NCBI GenBank assembly: GCA_947626755.1
Contig: CANQTP010000012.1
Span: forward strand, 1-63,064
Reading direction: 5' to 3'
Length of the DNA: 63,064 bases
Origin: an uncultured Clostridia bacterium
GTDB lineage: Bacteria; Bacillota; Clostridia; Oscillospirales; Ruminococcaceae
Below are positions 17,415-26,185 of the stretch, in pieces. Below the pieces are notes generated by a model. The model searched no databases, had not been told where the DNA came from, and saw nothing but the letters and a program-made list of their open reading frames with translations. The position numbers and the translations under genes are program-made. Each line of letters starts with the position of its first letter. The first letter of the stretch is position 1.

Positions 17415-17759
17415 ATGAGCGATTGTCTTTTCTGCAAAATAATTGCGGGCGAGATCCCGAGCACCAAGGTATATGAGGACGAGTATGTCTATGCTTTCAA
17501 GGACATAAATCCTCTTGCGCCCGTTCACGTTCTTATTGTACCCAAGAACCATATTTCAGGGGCATCGGAGATAACTTCCGAAAACTCTGCGGTAGTTTCA
17601 AAGATCTTTGAAACGGCTGCAAAGCTTGCAAAGGAACTTGGCATTGCCGAGGACGGTTTCCGCATTGTTACCAACTGCGGAGAACACGGCTGCCAGAGTG
17701 TTCATCATCTGCATTTCCATCTTCTTGGCGGAAAGCAGCTTACAGCGGACATGGGCTGA
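17415..17759 (+). CDS. HIT family nucleotide-binding protein (HinT-like)
   Basis: A 114-residue histidine-triad hydrolase of nucleoside phosphoramidates. CLFCKIIAGEIPSTKVYEDE opens the domain, PVHVLIVPKNHI is the central strand, and the catalytic triad HxHxH is HLHFHLLGG near the C-terminus. The start is 13 bases after alaS with AAGGAGTTG upstream, so it is in the same operon. Confidence 0.95.
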   Translation: MSDCLFCKIIAGEIPSTKVYEDEYVYAFKDINPLAPVHVLIVPKNHISGASEITSENSAVVSKIFETAAKLAKELGIAEDGFRIVTNCGEHGCQSVHHLHFHLLGGKQLTADMG

Positions 17760-17780
17760 TATTCTTGGGGAGGAACGGCA

Positions 17781-19883
17781 ATGGTTCGTAAGATGGCTTA
17801 TATCGGTTCATTCTGGTTCATAGGTCTTTTGGCGGCGTCGTTCCTCACATTTCCCATGTGTTTTGCGGTTTCGGCAGCGGCGGCTTTGTCGGCTGCTGCC
17901 GCCGCTTTGTTTTTAAGGAAAGATATAAAATATGCGGTCTGCCTGTTCAGCTTCGGGGCGGCAGTCCTTGTTTACGGAGCATATGGGAATTTTGTTTACG
18001 GAAATATCATCAAATATGACGGTCTTGACGTTGAAGTAAAGGGCATCATAACAGGATATGCCGATCACAGCGGCGATAAGGCTTCCTATACCATACGCGG
18101 AACTGTCAACGGCGATGTGAAAGCTACTGTCACCTGTTATGCGGACAGCATTTCTGCGGACGTGGGCGATAATATAAGTATTATCGGAAAGGCGTCTGCA
18201 TTCCGGAACGATTTTTCCTTTGCGGCGGAAAATTACTACAAGGCAAAGACCATTTTCCTGAAAATAGACAGTGTCAAAAAGTTGAACTATTCAAAGAATG
18301 ACAAATTTTCCCTTATCCGTGTTATGAATTCTTACAGAGAGCGCATTATAAATGTCATGAATTCCCGAATGGACGAAAGAGGACAGGCTGTTATGGCGGC
18401 AATGCTTTTCGGGGATAAGTCCGACTTGGAAAGCATTGACAAAACTCTTATGTGCAGAGCGGGAATAGGACACATAATGGCTGTTTCGGGAGTTCATCTG
18501 GCTGTGGTGTGTACGTTTTTCGGGTTCATTATTTCAAGACTTCCGTTAAACAAATATCTGCGGTTCGGGATAATGCTTGTGCCGATATTCTGCTTTGTGC
18601 TGCTGGCGGGAATGTCAAGTTCGGTAATGCGTTCGGCGGTAATGGTAATAATTGTTTTCGGCGCAGAACTTTTCAGGCGAAAAGCAGACACTTTTAATTC
18701 TCTCGGTATAGCAGCGGTAATTCTCACGGTGGGAAGTCCGTTTGCGATAAGAGACCCGTCATTCCTGCTTTCGGTGTCGGGAGTTTTCGGGGCGGGTGTT
18801 GCTGCTCCCGCGGTAATAAAGTCCATAGAGCAGAAGCACCGTCTCTGTTCTTTTGCAAAGTCCATAATTCTGACTATTTGCGTAAATGCGGTGATATTCC
18901 CTGCGGCGGTGATGTTTTTTGATGAGTTTTCCGTAATTTCACCGCTGTCAAATGTTCTGCTCATACCTGTGTGCGAACTGATACTCATCGGCGGGATAAT
19001 CGTCACAGTAACCGGCGGGGTAGGTTTTATCGCGGATATTGTATTATTTTTCTGCGGAATACTTTGTGATCTGGTGGTAAATGTTTCGGAATTTATCGGG
19101 AATATACATTTTCTTTATATCCCGCTTGGGAATGATATTGTAAAAGCGGCTGCTGTGACGGCTGCGCTTATCCCTGCGGCGGCTTTTGCAATATCAAAAA
19201 GAGCGGATATAGGAGTCATGCTTGCGGTGTGCGTGTTTTCCCTGACAATAACGGCGGTAAATATATACCGTGCCGTGCCGGACGATGGCATGACTGTTGC
19301 CGTTCTAAGGAAAAACAATGCTGTTACGGCTGTTATCCATAACGGGAAAAGTGCGGCGGTCATCGACCTTGACGGCAGGGGAAAGGCTGCGCCGACAGCG
19401 GTAAAATATCTCAACAAGAAAGGGATCTACAGGATAGATGCGTTAATAATGAATTCAGAGCCTAATGCGGCAATTCCCGTTTTCGATACAAATTTTAAAT
19501 TATTTGACGTTTCGGGATCTTTTATTCCCGAAGAATATGCTTCATTTGCCGAAAATGATGAGATCACGGTTTACGGTTCACAAAGCGGAATAAAACTTCC
19601 TGAGTATGAAATTATTTTTGACGGTGACGGAAATATTATCCTTAACTGCGGCGGAACGGATATTATCTTTTATGACTCGGGATATAACGGCGGCGGGAAA
19701 TTTTCCGCGGCTGTGAGATATTCGGGAAAGAAAGCCGATCCCGATGCGGATACTGATATTTTAGCTGTTATGAGTTCGGGCGGGTCAGCCGAGATACGGG
19801 ACGGGCAGACAGTCTACATAGGCGAAAGCATTGAATTTTCGGCGGACAGATACGGCAGTGTCACGGCAAATGCACTTGATTAG
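17781..19883 (+). CDS. comEC: ComEC/Rec2 DNA-uptake channel with degenerate MBL domain
   Basis: Membrane channel for single-stranded DNA uptake in competence. There are N-terminal membrane segments (about 8-60), an OB-like domain (about 70-160), and the competence domain at about 200-500 with GIGHIMAVSGVHLAVV and VMRSAVMVIIVF. The C-terminal part (about 505-700) aligns by secondary structure with the metallo-beta-lactamase nuclease domain, but the metal motif 'THPHxDH' reads MNSEPNAAI (about 556-564) and 'DVGQGDS' reads VLRKNNA. The nuclease is therefore probably lost. It is followed 6 bases later by holA. Whether the cell is transformable cannot be seen; comF is also in this window. Confidence 0.92.
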   Translation: MVRKMAYIGSFWFIGLLAASFLTFPMCFAVSAAAALSAAAAALFLRKDIKYAVCLFSFGAAVLVYGAYGNFVYGNIIKYDGLDVEVKGIITGYADHSGDKASYTIRGTVNGDVKATVTCYADSISADVGDNISIIGKASAFRNDFSFAAENYYKAKTIFLKIDSVKKLNYSKNDKFSLIRVMNSYRERIINVMNSRMDERGQAVMAAMLFGDKSDLESIDKTLMCRAGIGHIMAVSGVHLAVVCTFFGFIISRLPLNKYLRFGIMLVPIFCFVLLAGMSSSVMRSAVMVIIVFGAELFRRKADTFNSLGIAAVILTVGSPFAIRDPSFLLSVSGVFGAGVAAPAVIKSIEQKHRLCSFAKSIILTICVNAVIFPAAVMFFDEFSVISPLSNVLLIPVCELILIGGIIVTVTGGVGFIADIVLFFCGILCDLVVNVSEFIGNIHFLYIPLGNDIVKAAAVTAALIPAAAFAISKRADIGVMLAVCVFSLTITAVNIYRAVPDDGMTVAVLRKNNAVTAVIHNGKSAAVIDLDGRGKAAPTAVKYLNKKGIYRIDALIMNSEPNAAIPVFDTNFKLFDVSGSFIPEEYASFAENDEITVYGSQSGIKLPEYEIIFDGDGNIILNCGGTDIIFYDSGYNGGGKFSAAVRYSGKKADPDADTDILAVMSSGGSAEIRDGQTVYIGESIEFSADRYGSVTANALD

Positions 19884-19889
19884 AAAGGA

Positions 19890-20948
19890 ATGAGCAGAGT
19901 GGCGGCAGTTACGGAAAGCGGTCTGAAAAGCGATCTTAAAAGCAAAAGTTTTAAAACGGTCTACTATTTTTACGGAAAAGATACCGCCGCTGTGGAATCA
20001 TACACAAATAATTTTATTTCGCGGCTTGTAGACAAGGAAAACGCCGACTATAATTTCCACAGCTTTGACGGAAAAAATTTTGATATGGACGCGTTTACGG
20101 ACGCCTGCGAAGCGCTGCCGTTTTTCGGGGAACACGTCTGCTGTACGGTCTGCGACCTGAACGCAGAAACTCTCAGTGCTGAATTCCTGAAACGGCTTAC
20201 CGAGTTTATAGGCGATCTTCCCGAAAGTACCACAGTCATATTTTACTACACTTCGGTGGACGTTACCGACGGAAGAAAATATCCCACGGCAAAAAATAAA
20301 AAGCTTATGGACGCTGCGGGAAAAGCGGGGAATGTATGCAATTTTGCGCTGAAAACTCCCGCTGCTCTTTCAAAAGAGATAATGGCAAGAGTTTCGGCGG
20401 CAAACTGCGGTATCTCCAAGGAAGCGGCAACGTTTCTTGCGGAGCAGTGTCTGTGCAATTCAATGATAATTTTCAATGAAGTGGATAAGCTTACGGCTTA
20501 CGCGAGCGGAAATGAGATAACATTTGACATGATACGGGAACTTTCTCCCCGTCAGATAGATACCACTGCTTTTGACCTTGTGAAGGCTATCGTCCGCATG
20601 GACGTTAAGACTGCAATGCGGCTTTTTGATGATCTTACTGCCGAAAATACCGAGCCTATCCCGATATTGTATGCGATCTCGGGAAGTATGCTGGATCTGT
20701 ACCGCGCAAGGACGGCTATGTCTGCAAGGAAATACGCCGCCGATGTAAAGGAAGATTTCGGCTACAGCAAAGCGCTTGAATTCCGTGTTGACAACGCGTT
20801 CCGCGATGTTCAGAGAATTTCCCTTTCACACCTGAGAATGTGTATGAAAGTTCTTGCGGACACCGATGCGGCTATGAAATCTTCAAAAACAGACCCGATG
20901 ATACTTCTTGAGGAAGCCATTGTTAAAATGCTTTCTTTCAGGGATTGA
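19890..20948 (+). CDS. holA: DNA polymerase III delta subunit HolA
   Basis: Clamp-loader delta subunit that opens the beta sliding clamp. 352 residues: KTVYYFYGKDTAAVESY near the N-terminus replaces the usual 'YLLxGED' nucleotide-site remnant, FFGEHVCCTVCDL is the clamp-interacting 'PFFxxxRxVxV' region, and AFDLVKAIV with PIPILYAIS are the C-terminal domain blocks. The gene order comEC-holA is common in Firmicutes. GAAAGGA overlaps the end of comEC. Confidence 0.92.
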   Translation: MSRVAAVTESGLKSDLKSKSFKTVYYFYGKDTAAVESYTNNFISRLVDKENADYNFHSFDGKNFDMDAFTDACEALPFFGEHVCCTVCDLNAETLSAEFLKRLTEFIGDLPESTTVIFYYTSVDVTDGRKYPTAKNKKLMDAAGKAGNVCNFALKTPAALSKEIMARVSAANCGISKEAATFLAEQCLCNSMIIFNEVDKLTAYASGNEITFDMIRELSPRQIDTTAFDLVKAIVRMDVKTAMRLFDDLTAENTEPIPILYAISGSMLDLYRARTAMSARKYAADVKEDFGYSKALEFRVDNAFRDVQRISLSHLRMCMKVLADTDAAMKSSKTDPMILLEEAIVKMLSFRD

Positions 20949-20960
20949 CGGAGGATATTT

Positions 20961-21560
20961 ATGCTTAAATTAAAGAAAGCCGTTATTGTGGAGGGGAAAT
21001 ATGACAAGATAAAGCTGTCGTCTGTAATAGATGCGGTCATAATTCCCACAAACGGCTTTAATATTTTCAAAAACAGGGAAACTCTTGAAATAATACGATA
21101 TTTTGCAGCCAAAACGGGAATAATAATCCTTACCGACTCGGACGCGGCGGGATTCAAGATCCGTTCCTATATAAAAGGCGCGGTCAAGGACGGGAAAATA
21201 ACAAATGTTTACATTCCCGATATTTTCGGCAAGGAACGCCGCAAGACTGCTCCTTCAAAAGAGGGAAAACTCGGCGTTGAGGGCGTTGAAAAGGAGATAA
21301 TTCTGGAGGCGTTCCGAAAAGCGGGTATTTCCGCAGACGATACTGCAATTCCTGCCGATCCTATAACCCGACTTGACCTGTATGAAACGGGATTCAGCGG
21401 CGGGGAAAATTCTTCTGAAATGCGGCGGCGGCTCCTGTTGGAGCTTGAACTGCCCGAACGTCTTACTTCGGGCGGGATAGTGGACATTCTCAATACCCTT
21501 ATGACAAGACAGGAATTTTTTGAACTTGCCGAAAAGATAAACGGCGGAAAGGACAGTTAA
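20961..21560 (+). CDS. rnmV: Ribonuclease M5
   Basis: Toprim-domain nuclease that matures 5S rRNA precursors bound to uL18 in Firmicutes. The Toprim Glu is in AVIVEGKYDKIKL (about 8-20) and the DxD pair in ILTDSDAAGFKIR; YIPDIFGKERRK and LGVEGVEKE are RNase M5 blocks. The 199-residue length fits. GGAGGAT precedes the ATG. Confidence 0.93.
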   Translation: MLKLKKAVIVEGKYDKIKLSSVIDAVIIPTNGFNIFKNRETLEIIRYFAAKTGIIILTDSDAAGFKIRSYIKGAVKDGKITNVYIPDIFGKERRKTAPSKEGKLGVEGVEKEIILEAFRKAGISADDTAIPADPITRLDLYETGFSGGENSSEMRRRLLLELELPERLTSGGIVDILNTLMTRQEFFELAEKINGGKDS

Positions 21561-21561
21561 A

Positions 21562-23064
21562 ATGGTATTTTCAAGCTTAACATTTTTATACTATTTTCTG
21601 CCGATCGTGCTGATAGTTTACATTTTCCTGCCAAACAGAATAGCCGTTCCTCTCGGGAAAGAAAAAAGTCTTGTTATTCCTGCGAGGAATCTGCTTATCC
21701 TGCTGACGGGATTTTTCTTTTACGCATGGGGAGAACCGTTCTATGTGGTAATAATGCTTTTCTCCACGCTGATAGACTACACGGCGGGACGAATGATGGA
21801 TAAATTTGACGACAGACCGAAGATACGCACCATATGCCTGATAGTTTCGGTGTGTATGAATATCGGTCTGCTTGCCGTGTTCAAGTACAGTGATTTTATT
21901 TTCGACACCGTGAATTCGGTTTTCGGCACAGATATTACAAATCCTGTCATTCTTGCAAACAGGGCGATAAACGATATTTACAACTTCGGGCTGAGTGAGG
22001 ACAAAGTCGCGCTTCCAATAGGAATTTCATTTTATACTTTCCAGTCAATGTCCTATACAATTGATCTTTATCTTCGTAAGATAAAAGTCCAGAAAAGTTT
22101 TATAGGATTTACTTCATATGTAACGCTTTTCCCGCAGATAGTTGCAGGTCCTATCGTACGTTATGAAGATGTGGCGGCGGAAATCGAGGACAGGAAAGTC
22201 AATATCGGAAAGATAAGCGAGGGCATTGCTAAATTTTCCAAAGGTCTGGCGAAAAAAGTCCTTCTTGCAAATAATATCGGCATTATCTGGACGGAAGTAA
22301 AGGCTATGGATTATTCTCAGATAAGCGCGGCAACGGCTTGGCTGGGAATTCTGGCGTTTACGTTCCAGATATACTTTGATTTTTCGGGATATTCGGACAT
22401 GGCTGTGGGTCTGGGAAAAATGCTGGGCTTCAATTTCCCGAAAAACTTCGATCACCCGTATCTCTCAAAGAGCGTAAGCGAGTTCTGGAGACGTTGGCAC
22501 ATCACTCTCGGAACGTGGTTCAGGGAGTATGTTTACATTCCCCTCGGGGGAAACCGCAGGGGCATGGCAAAAACTCTCCGCAATCTGCTTATTGTGTGGG
22601 CTCTGACGGGACTCTGGCACGGCGCAAGTTGGAATTTTGTGGTATGGGGACTCTATTACGGTATTCTTATAATCATTGAGCGGGTAGGTTTCGGAAAGAT
22701 ACTTGAAAAACTTCCCTCGGCGGTAAGTATGCTTTATACGTTTCTGATAACGGTTTTCGGCTGGGTGCTGTTCGATACGGACAGTATGGGAAAAGCATGG
22801 CAGTTCTTTAAGGCAATGTTCGGAGCGGGCGGAAGCTTTGCGGACAGCACGGCAAAATATATTTTCTCTTCAAATATCCTGATATTTATTATATGTATAT
22901 TTGCTTCGACAACAATTTTCGGAAAGCTCGCCGCGTTCCTGAGAAAGAAAAAGCGGCTGATCTACGCATATGCCGTTCCTGCGGCTGTGGTATGCGTAAT
23001 GCTGTTATGCACTTCGTATCTGGTGGATTCAAGCTATAATCCGTTCCTATATTTCAGATTCTGA
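21562..23064 (+). CDS. MBOAT family O-acyltransferase (AlgI/DltB-like)
   Basis: A 500-residue polytopic membrane acyltransferase. YDRP-type features are VFSSLTFLYYFLPIVLIVY at the N-terminus, FPQIVAGPIVRYEDV, the core YFDFSGYSDMAVGLGKMLGF, and the catalytic-His segment LWHGASWNFVVWG. Such proteins move acyl groups across the membrane for O-acetylation of exopolysaccharide or other wall polymers. It is one base after rnmV and 16 bases before a DHHW partner, the standard two-gene arrangement. Confidence 0.93.
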   Translation: MVFSSLTFLYYFLPIVLIVYIFLPNRIAVPLGKEKSLVIPARNLLILLTGFFFYAWGEPFYVVIMLFSTLIDYTAGRMMDKFDDRPKIRTICLIVSVCMNIGLLAVFKYSDFIFDTVNSVFGTDITNPVILANRAINDIYNFGLSEDKVALPIGISFYTFQSMSYTIDLYLRKIKVQKSFIGFTSYVTLFPQIVAGPIVRYEDVAAEIEDRKVNIGKISEGIAKFSKGLAKKVLLANNIGIIWTEVKAMDYSQISAATAWLGILAFTFQIYFDFSGYSDMAVGLGKMLGFNFPKNFDHPYLSKSVSEFWRRWHITLGTWFREYVYIPLGGNRRGMAKTLRNLLIVWALTGLWHGASWNFVVWGLYYGILIIIERVGFGKILEKLPSAVSMLYTFLITVFGWVLFDTDSMGKAWQFFKAMFGAGGSFADSTAKYIFSSNILIFIICIFASTTIFGKLAAFLRKKKRLIYAYAVPAAVVCVMLLCTSYLVDSSYNPFLYFRF

Positions 23065-23080
23065 CGGAAGGAGAACATTT

Positions 23081-24241
23081 ATGCTGAAAAAGAAAAAGCG
23101 GCTCAACCTGCCGAATCTTATAACCTGCATCGCGTTTTTCGGGATACTGATATTTATGGCTGTAATGACGATTGTCCTCCCGAAACAGGATTTCCTTGAA
23201 ATGGAAAACAAATATGCGGAAAAACTTCCTAAATTTTCTGCAAAGGCTGTTTTTAACAGGACGTATATGAATAAAACGGAAAATTACATTTCCGACCATT
23301 TTGCGGGAAGGATAGGCTGGATAAAAGCCCGCACCGTTCTGGAAACTTCACTTGGAAAGCGGGAGCGGAACGGCATTTACATTCTTGATGACAGACTTGT
23401 GGAAAAAATTCCCGAACCCGACTATTCTTCCGTGGATAAGGCTATTGCGGCAATAAACAAATTTGCGGAGGGAAATGACATTCCCGTATTTACAATGATA
23501 GTTCCCACTTCGGCGGAAATTTACGCCGATGAACTTCCCGAAAATGCCCCAAGCGCCGATCAGAAGGAATTTATAAACTATGTTTATCGGAATCTGAGCA
23601 GATCTGTAAATACAATAGATGTTTACCCTGTAATGTTTTCCAACCGTGATGATTATATTTACTACCGCACGGATCACCATTGGACGACAAAGGGAGCGTA
23701 TCTTGCTTATGCCGCTGCGGGAAAGAAAATGGGTTATGATCCCGTTCCTCTTGAACTTTTTGATGTAGAACACGCGGGAATAGATTTTATCGGAACATTT
23801 TACTCAAAGACCCTTTATGACGGCGTGGAAAAGGATATAATGGATATTTACCACCTTAACGGGGAATATCAGGTAACGGAAGTTGCGGTAACATCGGATT
23901 TCGGAAAAGATCCCGAAATTTACGAAAGTATGTATTTCCGTGAATATCTTGACAAAAAAGACAAATATGCGGCATTTCTCGGAACAAATGTTCCTATAGT
24001 TGAGATAAAGTCGGAAAACAGCGGCGGAAAACTGCTGATAATAAAGGATTCCTATGCGCACTGCTATGCTCCGTTCCTGACACAGCACTATTCGGATATA
24101 ACTCTTGTTGATATGAGGTATATCAATATGTCGCTTAATAAAGTAATCGACGTCAGCGGATACGATCAGATACTGATACTTTACAATGCATCATCTTTCA
24201 TGACAGATACGGATATACGCAAGCTTGGTTACGGTCAGTAA
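23081..24241 (+). CDS. DHHW-family extracellular partner of the MBOAT acyltransferase
   Basis: 386 residues with one N-terminal membrane anchor (about 17-34) and an outside AlgX/AlgJ-like (SGNH-fold) domain. The hallmark DHHWTTKGAYLAY (about 205-217) gives the family name; IIKDSYAHCYAPFL carries the nucleophile Ser, and VPTSAEIYADELP is another conserved block. It probably finishes acyl transfer from the MBOAT protein onto a surface polymer. The polymer is unknown. Confidence 0.9.
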   Translation: MLKKKKRLNLPNLITCIAFFGILIFMAVMTIVLPKQDFLEMENKYAEKLPKFSAKAVFNRTYMNKTENYISDHFAGRIGWIKARTVLETSLGKRERNGIYILDDRLVEKIPEPDYSSVDKAIAAINKFAEGNDIPVFTMIVPTSAEIYADELPENAPSADQKEFINYVYRNLSRSVNTIDVYPVMFSNRDDYIYYRTDHHWTTKGAYLAYAAAGKKMGYDPVPLELFDVEHAGIDFIGTFYSKTLYDGVEKDIMDIYHLNGEYQVTEVAVTSDFGKDPEIYESMYFREYLDKKDKYAAFLGTNVPIVEIKSENSGGKLLIIKDSYAHCYAPFLTQHYSDITLVDMRYINMSLNKVIDVSGYDQILILYNASSFMTDTDIRKLGYGQ

Positions 24242-24268
24242 CGGACAAGTGGCGAATTTCCCGATGCT

Positions 24269-24354
24269 GCATAAACTGAATTAACGGGTAATATCGGTTT
24301 ATGCGGCGGAAGTGGCACTTTTGTTGCCCGTAGGGGAGCTTCTGCACAAAAGTG
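24269..24354 (+). ncRNA. Candidate structured RNA with two hairpins and a kissing loop
   Basis: Hairpin 1: GCATAAAC (24269-24276) pairs with GTTTATGC (24297-24304), with an inner ATTA/TAAT stem and loop ACGGG (24284-24288). Hairpin 2: CACTTTTGT (24316-24324) pairs with ACAAAAGTG (24346-24354) around a 21-base loop that contains CCCGT (24327-24331), the exact complement of loop 1. A separate terminator follows at 24387. No family was recognised and no dedicated promoter is evident; it may be a 3'-UTR element of the DHHW mRNA, a processed sRNA or a regulator. Confidence 0.45.
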
Positions 24355-24386
24355 TAGATTTGATATGCCTGTATAATCATAGATTT

Positions 24387-24426
24387 GGTCAAATGTCATA
24401 TTTTTGGCATTTGACCTTGATTTTTT
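24387..24426 (+). terminator. Intrinsic terminator before rpe
   Basis: An 11-bp stem, GGTCAAATGTC (24387-24397) with GGCATTTGACC (24406-24416) and one G-T pair, then TTGATTTTTT. The tail doubles as the -35 of the next promoter. Confidence 0.85.
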
Positions 24427-24445
24427 CGGAAATATAATGTATAAT
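24417..24445 (+). promoter_or_regulatory. Promoter of the rpe-rnfDEA run
   Basis: TTGATT (24417-24422), 17-base spacer, TATAAT (24440-24445); a second TATAAT lies at 24433. The -35 is inside the T-tract of the preceding terminator. Confidence 0.75.
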
Positions 24446-24495
24446 ATATTTTAGGTATGCAATGATGTTGAAAACAGGACTTGGAGGTCTTAGGA

Positions 24496-25149
24496 TTGGA
24501 AAATACTGTTATATCGGCTTCCATACTCAGCGCGGATCTCTGCGATCTTGGCAGCGAGATCGGACGGGCGGAAAAAGCCGGCTGTAAATATATCCATTTT
24601 GATGTTATGGACGGTATGTTCGTGCCGAATATAAGCTATGGGATACCTGTCCTCGGATCGGTGTCAAAACGCACGGAATGTGTTCTGGACGTTCATCTCA
24701 TGATAACCGATCCCATTAGATACATCAAGGCTTTTGCCGAAAACGGGGCGGATATTATAACATTTCATCTTGAAGCCTGTTCGGACGCAAAGGCAGTCAT
24801 TGACGAAATACATTCCTGCGGGAAAAAGGCAGGGATCTCAATAAAACCCGGGACTCCTGCTTCTGCGCTTGAGCCGTACCTTGAATTTGCGGATATGATA
24901 CTGATCATGACAGTCGAACCCGGTTTCGGCGGACAGGGCTTTAATTATGATATGCTTGATAAAATTTCCACAGTGAAAACAATGCTTTCCGAAAGGGGAT
25001 ATGATGTTCCCATTGAAGTTGACGGCGGCATAAACGAAGTCACTGCTCCTCTTGCAAAAAAAGCAGGCGCGGAGATCCTTGTGGCGGGTTCATACCTTTT
25101 TAACGCTCCCGATATGGGTACAGCGGTCAGAAAAATTCTTGATCAGTAA
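24496..25149 (+). CDS. rpe: Ribulose-phosphate 3-epimerase
   Basis: Interconverts ribulose-5-phosphate and xylulose-5-phosphate in the pentose phosphate pathway. 217 residues from a TTG start, chosen because GGAGGT stands 7 bases upstream and the protein then begins with the usual 'SASILSADL'. Metal and catalytic blocks are seen: HFDVMDGMFVPNISYG, DVHLMI, MTVEPGFGGQGF and EVDGGIN. It is first in a run with rnfD (17-base gap); a metabolic link to those genes is not evident. Confidence 0.95.
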   Translation: MENTVISASILSADLCDLGSEIGRAEKAGCKYIHFDVMDGMFVPNISYGIPVLGSVSKRTECVLDVHLMITDPIRYIKAFAENGADIITFHLEACSDAKAVIDEIHSCGKKAGISIKPGTPASALEPYLEFADMILIMTVEPGFGGQGFNYDMLDKISTVKTMLSERGYDVPIEVDGGINEVTAPLAKKAGAEILVAGSYLFNAPDMGTAVRKILDQ

Positions 25150-25166
25150 AAACGCATTAGGAGGAT

Positions 25167-26183
25167 ATGATGTATTCTAAAAGCGGCAAGACCGAAACAT
25201 CAATAATGACGGATATGCTGATAGTTCTGCTTGTGCTTGCGGCGGTTTCGGTCTATTATTACGGGCTCCGCGCCGCGCTTGTGATAGCGATAACTGTCGG
25301 AGTTTGCTGTATAACAGATTTTATATCCATAAAACTCAGAAAAAAGGATACTGTGGTAAATGATATTTCGGCTTTTATAACAGGACTTACCCTTAGCATG
25401 ATGCTGCCTGCATCTGTGCCGTACTATGAAGCGGTCATAGCGGCTGTATTTGCGATAGTAATTGCAAAACAGGCTTTCGGAGGTCACGGCTGCGAGATCT
25501 TTAACGCGGCGGCGGCGGGTTTCCTGTTCATATCGCTTTGCTTTCCCGAAAATATACTTACATATCCGATGTATTTTGAAAAGATACCGTTTTCTTCGCT
25601 TGTGCCGTCGGATATGCTTAAAAGTTCAATGGTGAAACTTTTTATCACTTCGGGTTCTCCGTCGGTATCGGCTCCGGATCTTCTGGTGGGAAAATTCAGC
25701 GGTCCTATGGGAACAGGCTTTGTGGCGATCCTTCTGGTGGCGGCAGTCTTTCTGGCGCTCAGACGTTCCGTTTCGGCGATAGCACTTTCGGCGGAAGTTG
25801 TCGTTTCGGGAATTGCGGTGTTCCTGCTGAGCGGATTTGATCCGAATGCGGTGCTTACCTTCTTTGCCGGAGGAATGACACTTTTCGGAATGATATTTCT
25901 TTCCTGCGAATACAGTTCAATGCCGCAAACAAGGAGTTCAAGGCTTCTGTACGGGATCCTTGTGGGAGGACTTACAGTCCTGCTGCAATATTATTCCAAA
26001 ACAGAAAATGCCATAGTTTATGCTGTGATAATAGCAGCTCCTTTTGGGATCGAACTTGACAGGAAGGCGCTTTCATTTGCAGAAATGCTTAAAAACAGGA
26101 GAGGACTTTTTTTCAGGAGCAAACCTCTGAAACACGTTCAGGAAACTCTGGATATTCTCGATAAAAACGATGAGGAGAAATAA
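25167..26183 (+). CDS. RnfD-like membrane protein lacking the flavinylation threonine
   Basis: A 338-residue polytopic protein of the RnfD/NqrB family. AIVIAKQAFGGHGCEIFNAAAAGF (96-119) corresponds to the canonical IAKQLYGGLGxNxFNPAMxGY block, and helices continue to about residue 320. In canonical RnfD an FMN is ester-linked to the Thr of 'SxATPL'; here the matching segment is SVSAP (166-170), with Ala169 in the Thr place. The canonical 'TDPVTAS' loop reads CEYSSMP. AGGAGG precedes tandem ATGs. It starts a three-gene set with rnfE and rnfA; rnfB, rnfC and rnfG are absent nearby. Confidence 0.85.
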   Translation: MMYSKSGKTETSIMTDMLIVLLVLAAVSVYYYGLRAALVIAITVGVCCITDFISIKLRKKDTVVNDISAFITGLTLSMMLPASVPYYEAVIAAVFAIVIAKQAFGGHGCEIFNAAAAGFLFISLCFPENILTYPMYFEKIPFSSLVPSDMLKSSMVKLFITSGSPSVSAPDLLVGKFSGPMGTGFVAILLVAAVFLALRRSVSAIALSAEVVVSGIAVFLLSGFDPNAVLTFFAGGMTLFGMIFLSCEYSSMPQTRSSRLLYGILVGGLTVLLQYYSKTENAIVYAVIIAAPFGIELDRKALSFAEMLKNRRGLFFRSKPLKHVQETLDILDKNDEEK

Positions 26184-26185
26184 CT

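Noticed and set aside
24242-24495. Known riboswitch controlling rpe
   Set aside because: No match to the riboswitch cores I could recall, and the rpe promoter lies downstream of the structure and its terminator.
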